From Bacteroidales bacterium UBA1182 (lineage in GTDB: Bacteria; Bacteroidota; Bacteroidia; Bacteroidales; Bacteroidaceae): a stretch of 20,030 bases of DNA. Of this stretch, positions 1 to 7,622 are shown piece by piece; the first letter of the stretch is position 1, and every line of letters starts with the position of its first letter. The notes beneath the pieces are model-generated. The model made no database searches. It saw only the letters and a program-made list of their open reading frames with translations, and was not told the origin of the DNA. The stretch is taken from NCBI GenBank assembly GCA_002310015.1, contig DBYQ01000073.1, positions 8,296-28,325 on the forward strand. The letters run 5' to 3'. A program made the position numbers and the translations under genes.

Positions 1-444
1 AAGGTTGACCGCTATATCCCCACAATGCTGAACTATCAGACTCACATCGATAACGGTTCAATGTTCAACACACCTCCTACATTCACTATCTATTCTGCAA
101 TGGAGTCACTCCGCTGGCTCAAAGCTCAGGGCGGTGTAAAGGAGATGGCTAAGCGTGCCGAGGCCCGTGCTGCCAAGCTGTACGGTGAGATTGACCGCAA
201 CAAGCTGTTTGTTGGTACCGCTAAGGAAGAGGATCGTTCATACATGAACATCTGCTGGGTTATGGCTCCTGAGTACAAGGAACTTGAGGATGAGTTCATG
301 AACTTTGCCAAGGGCAAGGGTATGGTCGGTATCAAGGGCCACCGTTCAGTTGGCGGTTTCCGCGCTTCTTGCTACAACGCTCTGCCTATGGAGAGCGTAG
401 ATGCCCTGATTGCTTGCATGAAGGAGTTTGAGGCCAAGCATTAA
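1..444 (+). CDS. serC: Phosphoserine aminotransferase, 3' part only
   Basis: SerC is a PLP-dependent cytosolic enzyme that transfers an amino group from glutamate to 3-phosphohydroxypyruvate, the second step of serine synthesis. The reading frame is open from base 1, so the gene begins outside the window; 147 C-terminal residues are seen. Family signatures are HIDNGSMFNTPPTF near the start of the visible part and GHRSVGGFRASCYNALP near the end; the His-Arg pair of the second matches the phosphate-binding pair of the family. The PLP lysine lies upstream and is not visible. It is followed after 45 bases by serA, the preceding pathway step, so the two are almost certainly co-transcribed. A heptamer repeat begins right after the stop codon. 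Confidence 0.95.
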   Translation, partial: KVDRYIPTMLNYQTHIDNGSMFNTPPTFTIYSAMESLRWLKAQGGVKEMAKRAEARAAKLYGEIDRNKLFVGTAKEEDRSYMNICWVMAPEYKELEDEFMNFAKGKGMVGIKGHRSVGGFRASCYNALPMESVDALIACMKEFEAKH

Positions 445-478
445 AATTGAGAATTGAAAATTGAAAATTGAAAATTAA
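445..478 (+). repeat. Heptamer repeat (ATTGARA)n, copy 1
   Basis: About four tandem units of ATTGARA lie between the serC stop and serA. Because seven is not a multiple of three, TGA falls in every reading frame of the + strand; the opposite strand has no stop codons in the unit. Related copies are at 2657-2688, 2767-2794, 4627-4655 and 17730-17767. Confidence 0.85.
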
Positions 479-489
479 AAGTTTCGGAT

Positions 490-1410
490 ATGAAAGTTTT
501 AGTTGCTACATCAAAACCTTTTGCTAAGGTTGCTGTTGACGGAATACGTGAAGTTATTGAGGGTGCAGGTTATGAACTTGTACTGCTTGAGAAATATACT
601 GAGAAGGCTGCCCTTCTCAAGGCTGTTGCCGATGTTGACGCTATCATTATCCGTAGCGATATCATAGATGCTGAGGTATTTGATGCCGCTAAGCAGCTTA
701 AGATCGTGGTTCGCGCAGGTGCAGGTTATGACAATGTTGACCTGGCATCGGCCACCGCTCATGGAGTATGCGTTATGAATACTCCGGGCCAGAACGCCAA
801 TGCTGTTGCTGAGCTCGTTGCCGGTCTGATGGTTTACGCTGTACGTAACTTCTACAACGGCACATCAGGTATCGAACTGCTGGGCAAGAAGCTGGGTATC
901 CACGCTTTCGGTAACGTAGGCCGTAACGTGGCACGCATAGCCAAGGGATTCGGCATGGAGGTTTACGCTTTTGATGCTTACTGCCCCAAGGAGGCTATCG
1001 AGGCTGCCGGTGTACACGCTGTTGATAGTGTTGAGGAGATGTACAAGACCTGCCAGTTCATATCACTGCACTTGCCTGCAACTGATGAGACCAAGAACTC
1101 AATAGGTAAGAAGCTTGTAAGCCTGATGCCTAAGGGTGCCGTTCTGGTTAACTCAGCCCGTAAGGAGATCATCAATGAGGATGAGCTCATCCAGTTGATG
1201 CAGGAGCGTGAGGACCTCAAGTTCGTATCAGATATAGCACCTGCTGCATCTGCCAAGTTTGAGGAACTGTTTGTGGGCCGCTACTTTGCTACTCCCAAGA
1301 AGATGGGTGCCCAGACTGCCGAGGCTAACATCAACGCCGGTATCGCAGCTGCAAACCAGATTGTGGGCTTCATCAAGGATGGTTGCACCAAGTTCATGGT
1401 TAACCGCTAA
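490..1410 (+). CDS. serA: D-3-phosphoglycerate dehydrogenase, short form
   Basis: This enzyme oxidises 3-phosphoglycerate to 3-phosphohydroxypyruvate with NAD+, the first step of serine synthesis. The 306 residues cover the substrate-binding and Rossmann domains only; there is no C-terminal ACT domain, so feedback control by serine through that domain is not expected. Visible motifs: NTPGQNANAVAELVAGLM (about 97-114), the nucleotide-binding glycine motif HAFGNVGRNVA (138-148) and catalytic Arg224 in VNSARKEIINEDEL. At the position where most family members have the catalytic His (TPHxGA), this protein reads TPKKMGAQ (268-275), so Lys270 or Lys271 replaces it. That is a trait I recall for the short Bacteroides/Entamoeba class. 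It lies between serC and a DUF1015 gene whose ATG overlaps the serA stop by one base (TAATG). Confidence 0.95.
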   Translation: MKVLVATSKPFAKVAVDGIREVIEGAGYELVLLEKYTEKAALLKAVADVDAIIIRSDIIDAEVFDAAKQLKIVVRAGAGYDNVDLASATAHGVCVMNTPGQNANAVAELVAGLMVYAVRNFYNGTSGIELLGKKLGIHAFGNVGRNVARIAKGFGMEVYAFDAYCPKEAIEAAGVHAVDSVEEMYKTCQFISLHLPATDETKNSIGKKLVSLMPKGAVLVNSARKEIINEDELIQLMQEREDLKFVSDIAPAASAKFEELFVGRYFATPKKMGAQTAEANINAGIAAANQIVGFIKDGCTKFMVNR

Positions 1411-2657
1411 TGGCAAAAGTAAAACCATTTGAGGGCATACGTCCTCCCAAGGAGCTTGTTGAAAAGGTTCAGAGCCGTCCGTATGACGTGCTCAACTCAG
1501 AGGAGGCCCGTGTAGAGGCTGCCGGAAATGAGATGTCTCTGTATCACATCATCAAGCCTGAGATTGACTTTGATCCCATAGCAGAGGAGACTGACCCCAG
1601 AGTATATGCCAAGGCTGCTGAGAACTTCAAGAAGTTCCAGGATAAGGGCTGGCTCAAACGCGATAACAAGGAGCAGTACTACATCTACGCTCAGACCATG
1701 AACGGCAAGACCCAGTACGGTCTTGTGGTTTGCGCCAATGTTGATGACTACCTTAAGGGTAACATCAAGAAGCATGAGCTTACCCGTGCTGACAAGGAGG
1801 AGGACCGCATGAAGCATGTACGCGTTAACAACGCCAACATAGAGCCGGTGTTCTTTGCATATCCTGATGATGCCGTTCTGGACAAGCTTGTTGCAGAGTA
1901 CGTCAAGGGTACTCCTGAATATGATTATATTGCTCCGGGTGACGGTTTCCGTCATCAGTTGTGGATAATAGACAAGGATGAGGATATCAAGACTGTCACA
2001 GAACGTTTTGCACACATCCCGTCACTCTATATCGCCGATGGTCACCACCGTTCAGCCGCTGCCGCTCTGGTAGGTGCTGAGAAGGCACGTCAGAATCCTA
2101 ATCATCGTGGTGATGAGGAGTACAACTGGTTCATGGCAGTATGCTTCCCGGCTTCACAGCTCACCATCATTGATTACAACCGTGTAGTCAAGGATCTGAA
2201 CGGAATGACTTCAGAGCAGTTCCTTAAGGCTCTTGAGAAGAACTTTATCGTAGAGAAGAAGGGTAAGGATATCTTCAAACCGTCAGAACTTCATACATTC
2301 TCACTCTATCTTGATGGCGAATGGTATAAGCTGGCTGCAAAGAAGGGTACATTCGACGACAGCGATCCTATCGGTGTCCTGGATGTTACAATCTCATCAA
2401 ACCTTATTCTGGACCAGCTGCTCGGTATAAAAGACCTGCGCCGCGACAAGAGAATAGACTTTGTAGGCGGTATCCGCGGTCTTGGTGAACTGAAGCGTCG
2501 TGTTGACAGCGGTGAGATGAAGATGGCTCTGGCTCTCTATCCTGTTTCAATGAAACAGCTCATGGATATAGCCGATACCGGCAACATCATGCCGCCCAAG
2601 ACCACTTGGTTTGAGCCTAAGCTCCGCTCCGGTCTCGTGATACACTCACTCGACTAA
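1410..2657 (+). CDS. DUF1015 family protein linked to serine synthesis
   Basis: This is a 415-residue, probably cytosolic protein of the DUF1015 family; its biochemical role is not established. Family hallmarks are RPYDVLN (23-29), KKHELTRADKEEDR (120-133), YIADGHHRSAAA (207-218) and YNRVV (256-260). The paired histidines of ADGHHR are the most conserved site and suggest a metal or phosphate ligand, which is inference. The start codon shares one base with the serA stop, so the two are translationally coupled, and the gene is last in the serC-serA-DUF1015 operon. This conserved neighbourhood is known from other Bacteroidetes and is the main reason to link it to serine metabolism. No signal peptide is present. 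The gene ends directly at a heptamer repeat and a hairpin terminator. Confidence 0.9.
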   Translation: MAKVKPFEGIRPPKELVEKVQSRPYDVLNSEEARVEAAGNEMSLYHIIKPEIDFDPIAEETDPRVYAKAAENFKKFQDKGWLKRDNKEQYYIYAQTMNGKTQYGLVVCANVDDYLKGNIKKHELTRADKEEDRMKHVRVNNANIEPVFFAYPDDAVLDKLVAEYVKGTPEYDYIAPGDGFRHQLWIIDKDEDIKTVTERFAHIPSLYIADGHHRSAAAALVGAEKARQNPNHRGDEEYNWFMAVCFPASQLTIIDYNRVVKDLNGMTSEQFLKALEKNFIVEKKGKDIFKPSELHTFSLYLDGEWYKLAAKKGTFDDSDPIGVLDVTISSNLILDQLLGIKDLRRDKRIDFVGGIRGLGELKRRVDSGEMKMALALYPVSMKQLMDIADTGNIMPPKTTWFEPKLRSGLVIHSLD

Positions 2658-2688
2658 TTGAGAATTGAAAATTGAGAATTGAAAATTG
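2657..2688 (+). repeat. Heptamer repeat (ATTGARA)n, copy 2
   Basis: Four units alternating ATTGAGA and ATTGAAA start at the last base of the DUF1015 stop codon. The orientation is the same as that of the gene it follows. Confidence 0.85.
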
Positions 2689-2689
2689 T

Positions 2690-2723
2690 AAAAGGCGTTC
2701 GAAAATAATTTCGAGCGCCTTTT
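2690..2723. terminator. Bidirectional intrinsic terminator
   Basis: Arms AAAAGGCGTTCGAAA (2690-2704) and TTTCGAGCGCCTTTT (2709-2723) pair over 15 bases with one G-T wobble around an ATAA loop. The A-rich left foot and T-rich right foot make it work for both strands. It separates the + strand serine operon from the convergent - strand MmcQ-type gene. Confidence 0.9.
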
Positions 2724-2735
2724 AATGTCGCGGGC

Positions 2736-2763
2736 TTTACGCAGGTGCTTTTTACGCAGGTGC
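2736..2763. repeat. Short direct repeat TTTACGCAGGTGC x2
   Basis: The 13-base sequence occurs at 2736-2748 and 2751-2763, two bases apart, between the terminator and the next heptamer repeat. No function is evident. Confidence 0.6.
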
Positions 2764-2766
2764 GTG

Positions 2767-2794
2767 TTAATTTTCAATTTTCAATTCTCAATTG
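2767..2794 (-). repeat. Heptamer repeat (ATTGARA)n, copy 3, overlapping a gene end
   Basis: Read on the - strand this is ATTGAGA followed by ATTGAAA units. It encodes the last residues (IEN) and the TGA stop of the MmcQ-type gene, so the repeat has become its C-terminus. Confidence 0.85.
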
Positions 2795-3134
2795 GGGTGA
2801 CGCGGTCTTTCTTGGGGAGTTTGGCGTTGACCTCGTTGTAGGCGTGGCGGGTCAGTTCCTCTATCAGGGGGCGGTCCACGTCTGAGTCCAGACGGATCTG
2901 GTTCCAGTATTTCTTGTTCCAGTGGAATGCTCCCTCTATGGCGGCGTAATGGTCGCGTAGTTCAAGTGCGCGGTCGGGGTCACACTTGAGCACCACGATA
3001 TCGGGCTTATCGAGCGTGATGCACGCAAATATCTTGCCTTTAAGGCGGAAAACCACTACCGTTTCATCAAAAGGCATATCCTCTGTCACCAGTGGCAGGG
3101 TCAGGCAGTATTCCCGGAATTCTTCTATATTCAT
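2781..3134 (-). CDS. MmcQ/YjbR family protein
   Basis: This small (117 residues) cytosolic protein of the MmcQ/YjbR family has a CyaY-like fold often described as DNA-binding; the physiological role is unknown. The family pattern is clear: an N-terminal MNIEEFREYCLTLP, a central strand region with VVFRLKGKIFACI and VLKCDPDRALELRDHY, and the signature NKKYWNQIRLD (about 74-84). Its ATG overlaps the TGA of the upstream exported-protein gene in the form ATGA, so translation is probably coupled. The last three codons and stop come from a heptamer repeat, so the native C-terminus may once have differed. No signal peptide is seen. Confidence 0.88.
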   Translation of the reverse strand: MNIEEFREYCLTLPLVTEDMPFDETVVVFRLKGKIFACITLDKPDIVVLKCDPDRALELRDHYAAIEGAFHWNKKYWNQIRLDSDVDRPLIEELTRHAYNEVNAKLPKKDRVTPIEN

Positions 3135-4489
3135 TTGATTATAATTCGTTGGTTCTCAATTTGATTTCCGTTGCCGCGGAGAGTTACGTTATAGATACCT
3201 TTAGGCATAGCTCCGGTCTCGAATGATGCCGTGTTGTCCTCTTGGACATGTGTCTGATCCAGCACCTGGCCTGACATGCTTGAGACGGTAATGTTGTCAT
3301 TCTGTCCGGAGGCGGAAACCTGGATATCCAGTCTGTTGCCCTGATCAATTACATTTGGCCTGATAACCATGCGTGATGGCGCTCTTGATATGGATTTGAC
3401 CTCAACCTTGTTGGGATCAATGATGTATATCCCGTCATAAAACTGCCGATCATAATAGTTATTTTCCCAAGCTCCCTTGCGGACAATTTCTTTCGTGAGA
3501 ATGTATAAAAAACCATCTATGATGGCTACTGTCTTAATGTTTATGGAAATTGTGAATTCATCTTCCTTGCCTGTCAATGGGATATTTAAAAGTTCACGGC
3601 CTTCATCATCGATTATCATGATGCTTGTGAAATATGTCTGGTTATATACTGTTCTTCTTATTTTGCCGTCCGGATATTCCCGACCGTCACTTCTTGTTGC
3701 ATAGTATTCGGCATTCAGAATCATGTATTCCCATTTTGTATCGTTGTTGAAAATGTTCTGGCTTGCATATATTTCAGAAGCGGGATATACGGAGTTGTCT
3801 AAATCCTGATAAATGAACGGTTCTAAATAGCAGGTGAATTCTTCATACCCATCCTTTCGGGAATAATCCAGGTCTTTGGTCCATACAGCCTCTGAATAAT
3901 CATATACTGTTTCATAACCGAAATAGTGATACATGCATAACCTGCGTTCTTCATTAATACCCCAGTATTCCAGAGGGTATTTGTCTCCGTATTTCTCATA
4001 ATTGAAATACTTGTTGTTACTTAAGTTGTTGCCTACAAATGCCTGCATTGAGTCTGCATCAGTAAACTCTGTAAGTTTGAATGTCTCTCCATACCCCCAT
4101 AGGTTCCTGATGAGCGCTTCCATATCAGCTATCATTGATGTATCGCCTATCACATAATCAAATATGTCATAGAACTTGTTGCGTATGACAACGTTTTCCT
4201 TGACTCCTTCAGCAACCTCATAATATGTTTCACCTGATTGCTGTTGGGGCACCTTCATTGATATTACAGGTTCTTCATCGCCAGGATGGCTGTATATGTT
4301 TATGGTGGGATCATCGGTAGTCTTGTCATATCCCACTGCTGCAATATAGGGTTTCTTTAAAGATGTAACCTCTTTGGGGACAAGGCTGAAAGAGCCATTG
4401 TACATACGTTCGGCAACTACGATATCCTGTGCAGTGAGTGATAATGCGTAAGAAATCAGCAATGCTGCGAATAATGTGATCCTTTTCAT
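3131..4489 (-). CDS. Exported T9SS cargo protein of unknown function (paralogue of 8502-10220)
   Basis: This 452-residue protein has a signal peptide (MKRITLFAALLISYALSLTAQ) and a C-terminal T9SS type A sorting domain (about 380-452, with SSMSGQV, GAMPKGIYNVTLRGNG and a terminal RIIIK). It should cross the outer membrane and be released or anchored at the surface. The centre is rich in Tyr, Asp and Glu and contains one copy of a module with NYEKYGDKYPLEYWGINEE (163-181), present twice in the paralogue. I do not recognise an enzyme domain. I chose the start at 4489 rather than an in-frame ATG at 4528, because the downstream Met begins a textbook signal peptide and a promoter-like box covers 4526-4533. 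Its stop overlaps the start of the MmcQ-type gene. It is divergent from the first DUF5131 gene. Confidence 0.82.
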   Translation of the reverse strand: MKRITLFAALLISYALSLTAQDIVVAERMYNGSFSLVPKEVTSLKKPYIAAVGYDKTTDDPTINIYSHPGDEEPVISMKVPQQQSGETYYEVAEGVKENVVIRNKFYDIFDYVIGDTSMIADMEALIRNLWGYGETFKLTEFTDADSMQAFVGNNLSNNKYFNYEKYGDKYPLEYWGINEERRLCMYHYFGYETVYDYSEAVWTKDLDYSRKDGYEEFTCYLEPFIYQDLDNSVYPASEIYASQNIFNNDTKWEYMILNAEYYATRSDGREYPDGKIRRTVYNQTYFTSIMIIDDEGRELLNIPLTGKEDEFTISINIKTVAIIDGFLYILTKEIVRKGAWENNYYDRQFYDGIYIIDPNKVEVKSISRAPSRMVIRPNVIDQGNRLDIQVSASGQNDNITVSSMSGQVLDQTHVQEDNTASFETGAMPKGIYNVTLRGNGNQIENQRIIIK

Positions 4490-4525
4490 AACGGTCTCTA
4501 TTGTATATGGGTATGTTTCGTCCTG

Positions 4526-4533
4526 CAATAATA
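4526..4533 (-). promoter_or_regulatory. Possible -7 box for the first T9SS cargo gene
   Basis: On the - strand this reads TATTATTG, one mismatch from TAnnTTTG, followed by GCAG, 36 bases before the start codon. The paralogue at 8502-10220 has TATCATTGCAG at a similar distance (40 bases), which supports shared promoter design. A well-spaced TTTG -33 box is not evident here. Confidence 0.4.
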
Positions 4534-4626
4534 GTCTTATTTTTCAAATAGTAAGCGATAAGCATCGGCTTTTCTTTGAAGCAACAAGGGTAGGCACGGA
4601 ATGCGACTACTAAATAACGCTTTTTT

Positions 4627-4655
4627 TAATTTTTAATTTTCAATTTTCAATTTTC
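4627..4655 (-). repeat. Heptamer repeat, copy 4, in a divergent promoter region
   Basis: About four degenerate units read ATTGAAA/ATTAAAA on the - strand. Unlike the other copies it does not follow the 3' end of a gene but lies between two divergent starts, next to the first DUF5131 promoter box. It may mark where a former - strand gene ended. Confidence 0.75.
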
Positions 4656-4663
4656 TACATTTG
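4656..4663 (+). promoter_or_regulatory. Bacteroidetes -7 box abutting the first DUF5131 start
   Basis: TACATTTG matches TAnnTTTG exactly and ends four bases before the ATG at 4668. Transcription would begin at or very near the start codon, giving a leaderless or nearly leaderless mRNA. No clear TTTG -33 box is present; the AT-rich heptamer repeat lies there instead. Confidence 0.55.
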
Positions 4664-4667
4664 TAGC

Positions 4668-5486
4668 ATGGAGCATTGGAGCATATACGCAGATTGGAAC
4701 CCCTGGCACGGATGTACCAAGATAAGCCCTGGGTGCAAGTACTGCTATGTCTATAGGCAGGATGCCATGTACGGTAGTGAGATAGGGAGCAATCTGGCCC
4801 GCAAGACCGCAGCTTTTGATTTGCCCATAAAACGTAAACGTGACCACAGCTGGAAAATTGAGCCCGGCAAGGTGGTGTTCACCTGCTTTACATCTGATTT
4901 CCTTCTAAAGGATGCCGATGAGTGGCGCCGTGAGTGCTGGCAGATGATGCGCGTGCGCAGTGACCTGTGGTTCTACTTCTTTACCAAACGCATAGACCGT
5001 TTCATGGATTGCATCCCTGATGACTGGGCCGATGGCTATGACAACGTGCTGGTGGGCTGTACGGTTGAGAACCAGCAGATGGCAGATTATAGGCTTCCTA
5101 TCTTTAAGGAACTTCCGATTAAGCACAAGTCTATCATTGTGTCACCATTGATATCAGCAGTGGATATTTCTGAGTATCTGGACAGTAGTATTGAGGAGGT
5201 GTCGGTGGGAGGAGAATCAGGCGTGGAGGCACGTCCATGCAATTATGATTGGATATTGGATTTGAGGCGCCAGTGCGTGGAGAAGGATGTGCCGTTCCGC
5301 TTTCATCAGACAGGAGCCCGTTTCATAAAGGATGGCAAGGAGTATTACATACGCCGTCCGTTCCAACTGAGCCAGGCGCACAAGGCAAACATAGACTACA
5401 AGATTGACCAGTTCTATGTGCCTGAGAAAGTGAAATTCCAGTGGCAGGAATCTGATTATCGTCAGGAAGAGCTGTTTGAAGGATAA
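4668..5486 (+). CDS. DUF5131 (phage Gp37/Gp68-like) three-Cys protein, copy 1
   Basis: This 272-residue soluble protein belongs to the DUF5131/Gp37-Gp68 family, which resembles radical SAM enzymes but has no proven reaction. The N-terminal motif WNPWHGCTKISPGCKYCY places Cys16, Cys23 and Cys26 in a CX6CX2C arrangement, likely an Fe-S cluster site. Other conserved stretches are FTCFTSDFLL, FFTKR, NVLVGCTVENQ and VGGESG, consistent with a TIM-barrel-like core. Some family members pair with a TcmP partner gene; none is present here. The gene is divergent from the T9SS cargo upstream and converges on the C10 peptidase gene with only 21 bases between stops. A second copy, with about ten substitutions and one extra residue, is at 7623-8444. 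Confidence 0.88.
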   Translation: MEHWSIYADWNPWHGCTKISPGCKYCYVYRQDAMYGSEIGSNLARKTAAFDLPIKRKRDHSWKIEPGKVVFTCFTSDFLLKDADEWRRECWQMMRVRSDLWFYFFTKRIDRFMDCIPDDWADGYDNVLVGCTVENQQMADYRLPIFKELPIKHKSIIVSPLISAVDISEYLDSSIEEVSVGGESGVEARPCNYDWILDLRRQCVEKDVPFRFHQTGARFIKDGKEYYIRRPFQLSQAHKANIDYKIDQFYVPEKVKFQWQESDYRQEELFEG

Positions 5487-5507
5487 GCCCCGGGCAGTAA
5501 AGACAGA

Positions 5508-7532
5508 TTACTTCTTGTCTTCAAGTATGCGGCATTCCCTAAAGGCTTTTTTGCTTACCTTGTCTGGCTGGTTTAGAACCTGCTGGAGAGAACGGCAGTT
5601 ATAGAAAGCATCTTCATCAATACGTAGGGCGGATTTAGGCAAGGTTACTGTTCTCAGATTCTGGCAATCGGCAAACATCCTCTTACCAATCACATTGTTG
5701 TCTTGGACGTGATATGAGATAAGGATCCTGCCGGCAGAGTTTCTCTCCAAGAGCATATCTCCGCGGTCATCCAGGTTATAACTTACAATGGTTTGCCACT
5801 GTTTATCTGTTATGTTTGACAGATTATAACTGTAACTGAAATTGCCTTTGCCGGGTATGTCATCTTTTCCTGATATCGTGTAACCGTCAGCGTAGAAGAC
5901 TGCGTACGGTTTTCCACCATTTATTTTTGCTTCTGACAGGTCCAGATACATCAGTGAGCCTATGCCTTTTGAGGGATCATAAACATCAATTGCTCCGGCC
6001 ATGTTCCTGAGAAAACTGATGTCATCTCCGTTGATTGTTCCTTTGACGGTAAGTGAGGTAAGTTTATTCCATGATTCTTTATTAATCAATGTGGAAAGTG
6101 TTCCGGGTTCTTGAACGGTGATGGTATCTGATAAGAACTCTTTCAAGGGCTCTATATTTGCCAATATCTCATTGAAGGGTAGTTTGTCAGATGATATGTC
6201 ATCGGCAGTGAGGACTCTGAAATAGCCATTGCATTTACCGTTCCATCCAAAATTGAAATGCAGATAGTCCTGATCATATCCGTCACATACAAAAATATGA
6301 CTCAGACCACCGACAATGACGGGTCTGTCATTGTTCAGTTCCGTGTATGCCAGAGTAAGTAATTCCATGTCTGAGACATTGTTCACATACATGCATTGCG
6401 GACTGTAATTCCAATAGGAGATGAGGGCTGATTTGAAATTGTTCAGGCTGGTAGTGGAACTTGATGAACTTACTTCTGCTCCCAGGCTGGCCGCACAATC
6501 AAGCATAAGATTGGCAAGATCAGAATTGGTTCCACTCCAGTCAATAGGATGTTCATTAAGGCTTATGCTGATTTTCTTGCCGGAGTTCAAATGCAGGGAA
6601 CCGTTTTCAATGGGTTGATTGTCAATGTGATAGAAGCTTAATATATGTGCCAAGGCAACAGGGCCGCAACCGGCAATGCATCGGGCCCCATCCTGGGAGG
6701 ATTCATCCTTTGGAAAGAGGTCATTATATGGCTTCTCTTGACCAAACAGCATGTCCTCCAGCAGTATCCTTCCGTTTAATGAATTGTCAGCCAGATTATT
6801 TACGATGTGAGCACCGCTATAAATGGAATCTTTTGATAGGAGCTCTTTCAGTTGCTGCTCGTAATTGTTTATAATCTGTGACAGCGTTATACTGCTTTCC
6901 GTGTCGGTGCTTTTCCATAATGGGGACTCCATGCTGTATGCCAGAACCGGATAATCAAGACAGGATTCATATTTTTTCCTGGCAACAATGGCAAATACAT
7001 TGTTCTTGTCATCGGATAATCCTATAAGTGTCTCAGTTCCGAACTTAAATTTAAGTCCATCAGCCTGTACCCCTTTCTTTTGCAGGAACTCTCTTGCTGA
7101 ATACCATTCATAGCCATATTCTGCATTGGGCAGAACGATTATTGTAGTTGAATCAGAAAAGATGGTCTTTCCGCGGAATTCAGCAGACATCGGCAGCACT
7201 TTGATTGCTCCACATGAATTGATCTGATATGTGGCTGTTACTGTCAACCTGTTCTTTCCATCGGGCAGTGTGGATTTGGAATAATCAAGTTTTATGCGTT
7301 TTTCACCTTCAAGTCCACCATTGAAAGTTGTTACCGAGTATGACGGAGCGTCAAGTACATATTGGATCTCTACCTGACTGCCCTGGGTGATGGTCTCTTG
7401 GGGAACAATAACCTTGAATGAATATTCAGATTGAGAGTTATCTTGAGCGTACAAGCCCGCCGTATCCGTAATCTTTAGGAATGACAGCAGGCAAATGCAG
7501 AATATCCGATATGTTCTCTTTGATAAAAACAT
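5508..7532 (-). CDS. Secreted C10 (streptopain-like) cysteine peptidase with BatD-like N-terminus and leucine-rich C-terminus
   Basis: This 674-residue exported cysteine peptidase has a signal peptide at about 1-29 (ending LYAQ), an N-terminal beta domain resembling BatD (about 37-135), a prodomain-like stretch with NNVFAIVARKKYESC and PVLAYSMESPLW (177-206), and then the catalytic domain. Catalytic Cys289 lies in IAGCGPVALAHI, His412 in GLSHIFVCDGYD, and Asn428/Trp430 in LHFNFGWNG; order and spacing match SpeB. The C-terminal 200 residues carry a BspA-style linker (LTSLTVKGTINGDDISFLRN, 491-510) and two or three LRR_5-type repeats (616-670), likely for surface or partner binding. There is no T9SS sorting domain, so the protein is periplasmic or exported otherwise. 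It is divergent from DUF5131 copy 2. Confidence 0.9.
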   Translation of the reverse strand: MFLSKRTYRIFCICLLSFLKITDTAGLYAQDNSQSEYSFKVIVPQETITQGSQVEIQYVLDAPSYSVTTFNGGLEGEKRIKLDYSKSTLPDGKNRLTVTATYQINSCGAIKVLPMSAEFRGKTIFSDSTTIIVLPNAEYGYEWYSAREFLQKKGVQADGLKFKFGTETLIGLSDDKNNVFAIVARKKYESCLDYPVLAYSMESPLWKSTDTESSITLSQIINNYEQQLKELLSKDSIYSGAHIVNNLADNSLNGRILLEDMLFGQEKPYNDLFPKDESSQDGARCIAGCGPVALAHILSFYHIDNQPIENGSLHLNSGKKISISLNEHPIDWSGTNSDLANLMLDCAASLGAEVSSSSSTTSLNNFKSALISYWNYSPQCMYVNNVSDMELLTLAYTELNNDRPVIVGGLSHIFVCDGYDQDYLHFNFGWNGKCNGYFRVLTADDISSDKLPFNEILANIEPLKEFLSDTITVQEPGTLSTLINKESWNKLTSLTVKGTINGDDISFLRNMAGAIDVYDPSKGIGSLMYLDLSEAKINGGKPYAVFYADGYTISGKDDIPGKGNFSYSYNLSNITDKQWQTIVSYNLDDRGDMLLERNSAGRILISYHVQDNNVIGKRMFADCQNLRTVTLPKSALRIDEDAFYNCRSLQQVLNQPDKVSKKAFRECRILEDKK

Positions 7533-7536
7533 TGTG

Positions 7537-7544
7537 CAAAGTTA
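7537..7544 (-). promoter_or_regulatory. -7 box abutting the C10 peptidase start
   Basis: On the - strand this reads TAACTTTG, an exact TAnnTTTG match ending four bases before the ATG at 7532. This again predicts a leaderless or very short leader. No TTTG is seen 19-21 bases upstream. Confidence 0.55.
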
Positions 7545-7609
7545 TTAAGAATCTGTATGTAAAGATTGAACCAAAAGGGGAAAAGTCAAAAACGTCATCA
7601 TGATTTTCT

Positions 7610-7617
7610 TATCTTTG
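7610..7617 (+). promoter_or_regulatory. -7 box abutting the second DUF5131 start
   Basis: TATCTTTG matches TAnnTTTG exactly and ends five bases before the ATG at 7623. It decides the start: an in-frame upstream ATG at 7566 would put the box inside the coding sequence and adds residues that have no counterpart in copy 1. Confidence 0.55.
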
Positions 7618-7622
7618 CGGAT

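Noticed and set aside
445..478. Tandem repeats as a CRISPR array
   Set aside because: Units are 7 bases, contiguous, without spacers or cas genes.
1497..2015. 172-codon open frame on the - strand inside the DUF1015 gene
   Set aside because: It is fully antisense to a well-supported gene, with no recognisable domain or promoter; a codon-bias shadow.
2781..4489. MmcQ-type gene plus neighbour as a toxin-antitoxin pair
   Set aside because: The partner is a 452-residue exported T9SS cargo, unlike any toxin-antitoxin arrangement.
4490..4528. Longer start for the first T9SS cargo protein
   Set aside because: The extra 13 residues precede a complete signal peptide and overlap a promoter-like box.
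7566..7622. Longer start for DUF5131 copy 2
   Set aside because: Copy 1 has no equivalent, and an exact -7 box lies inside this stretch.
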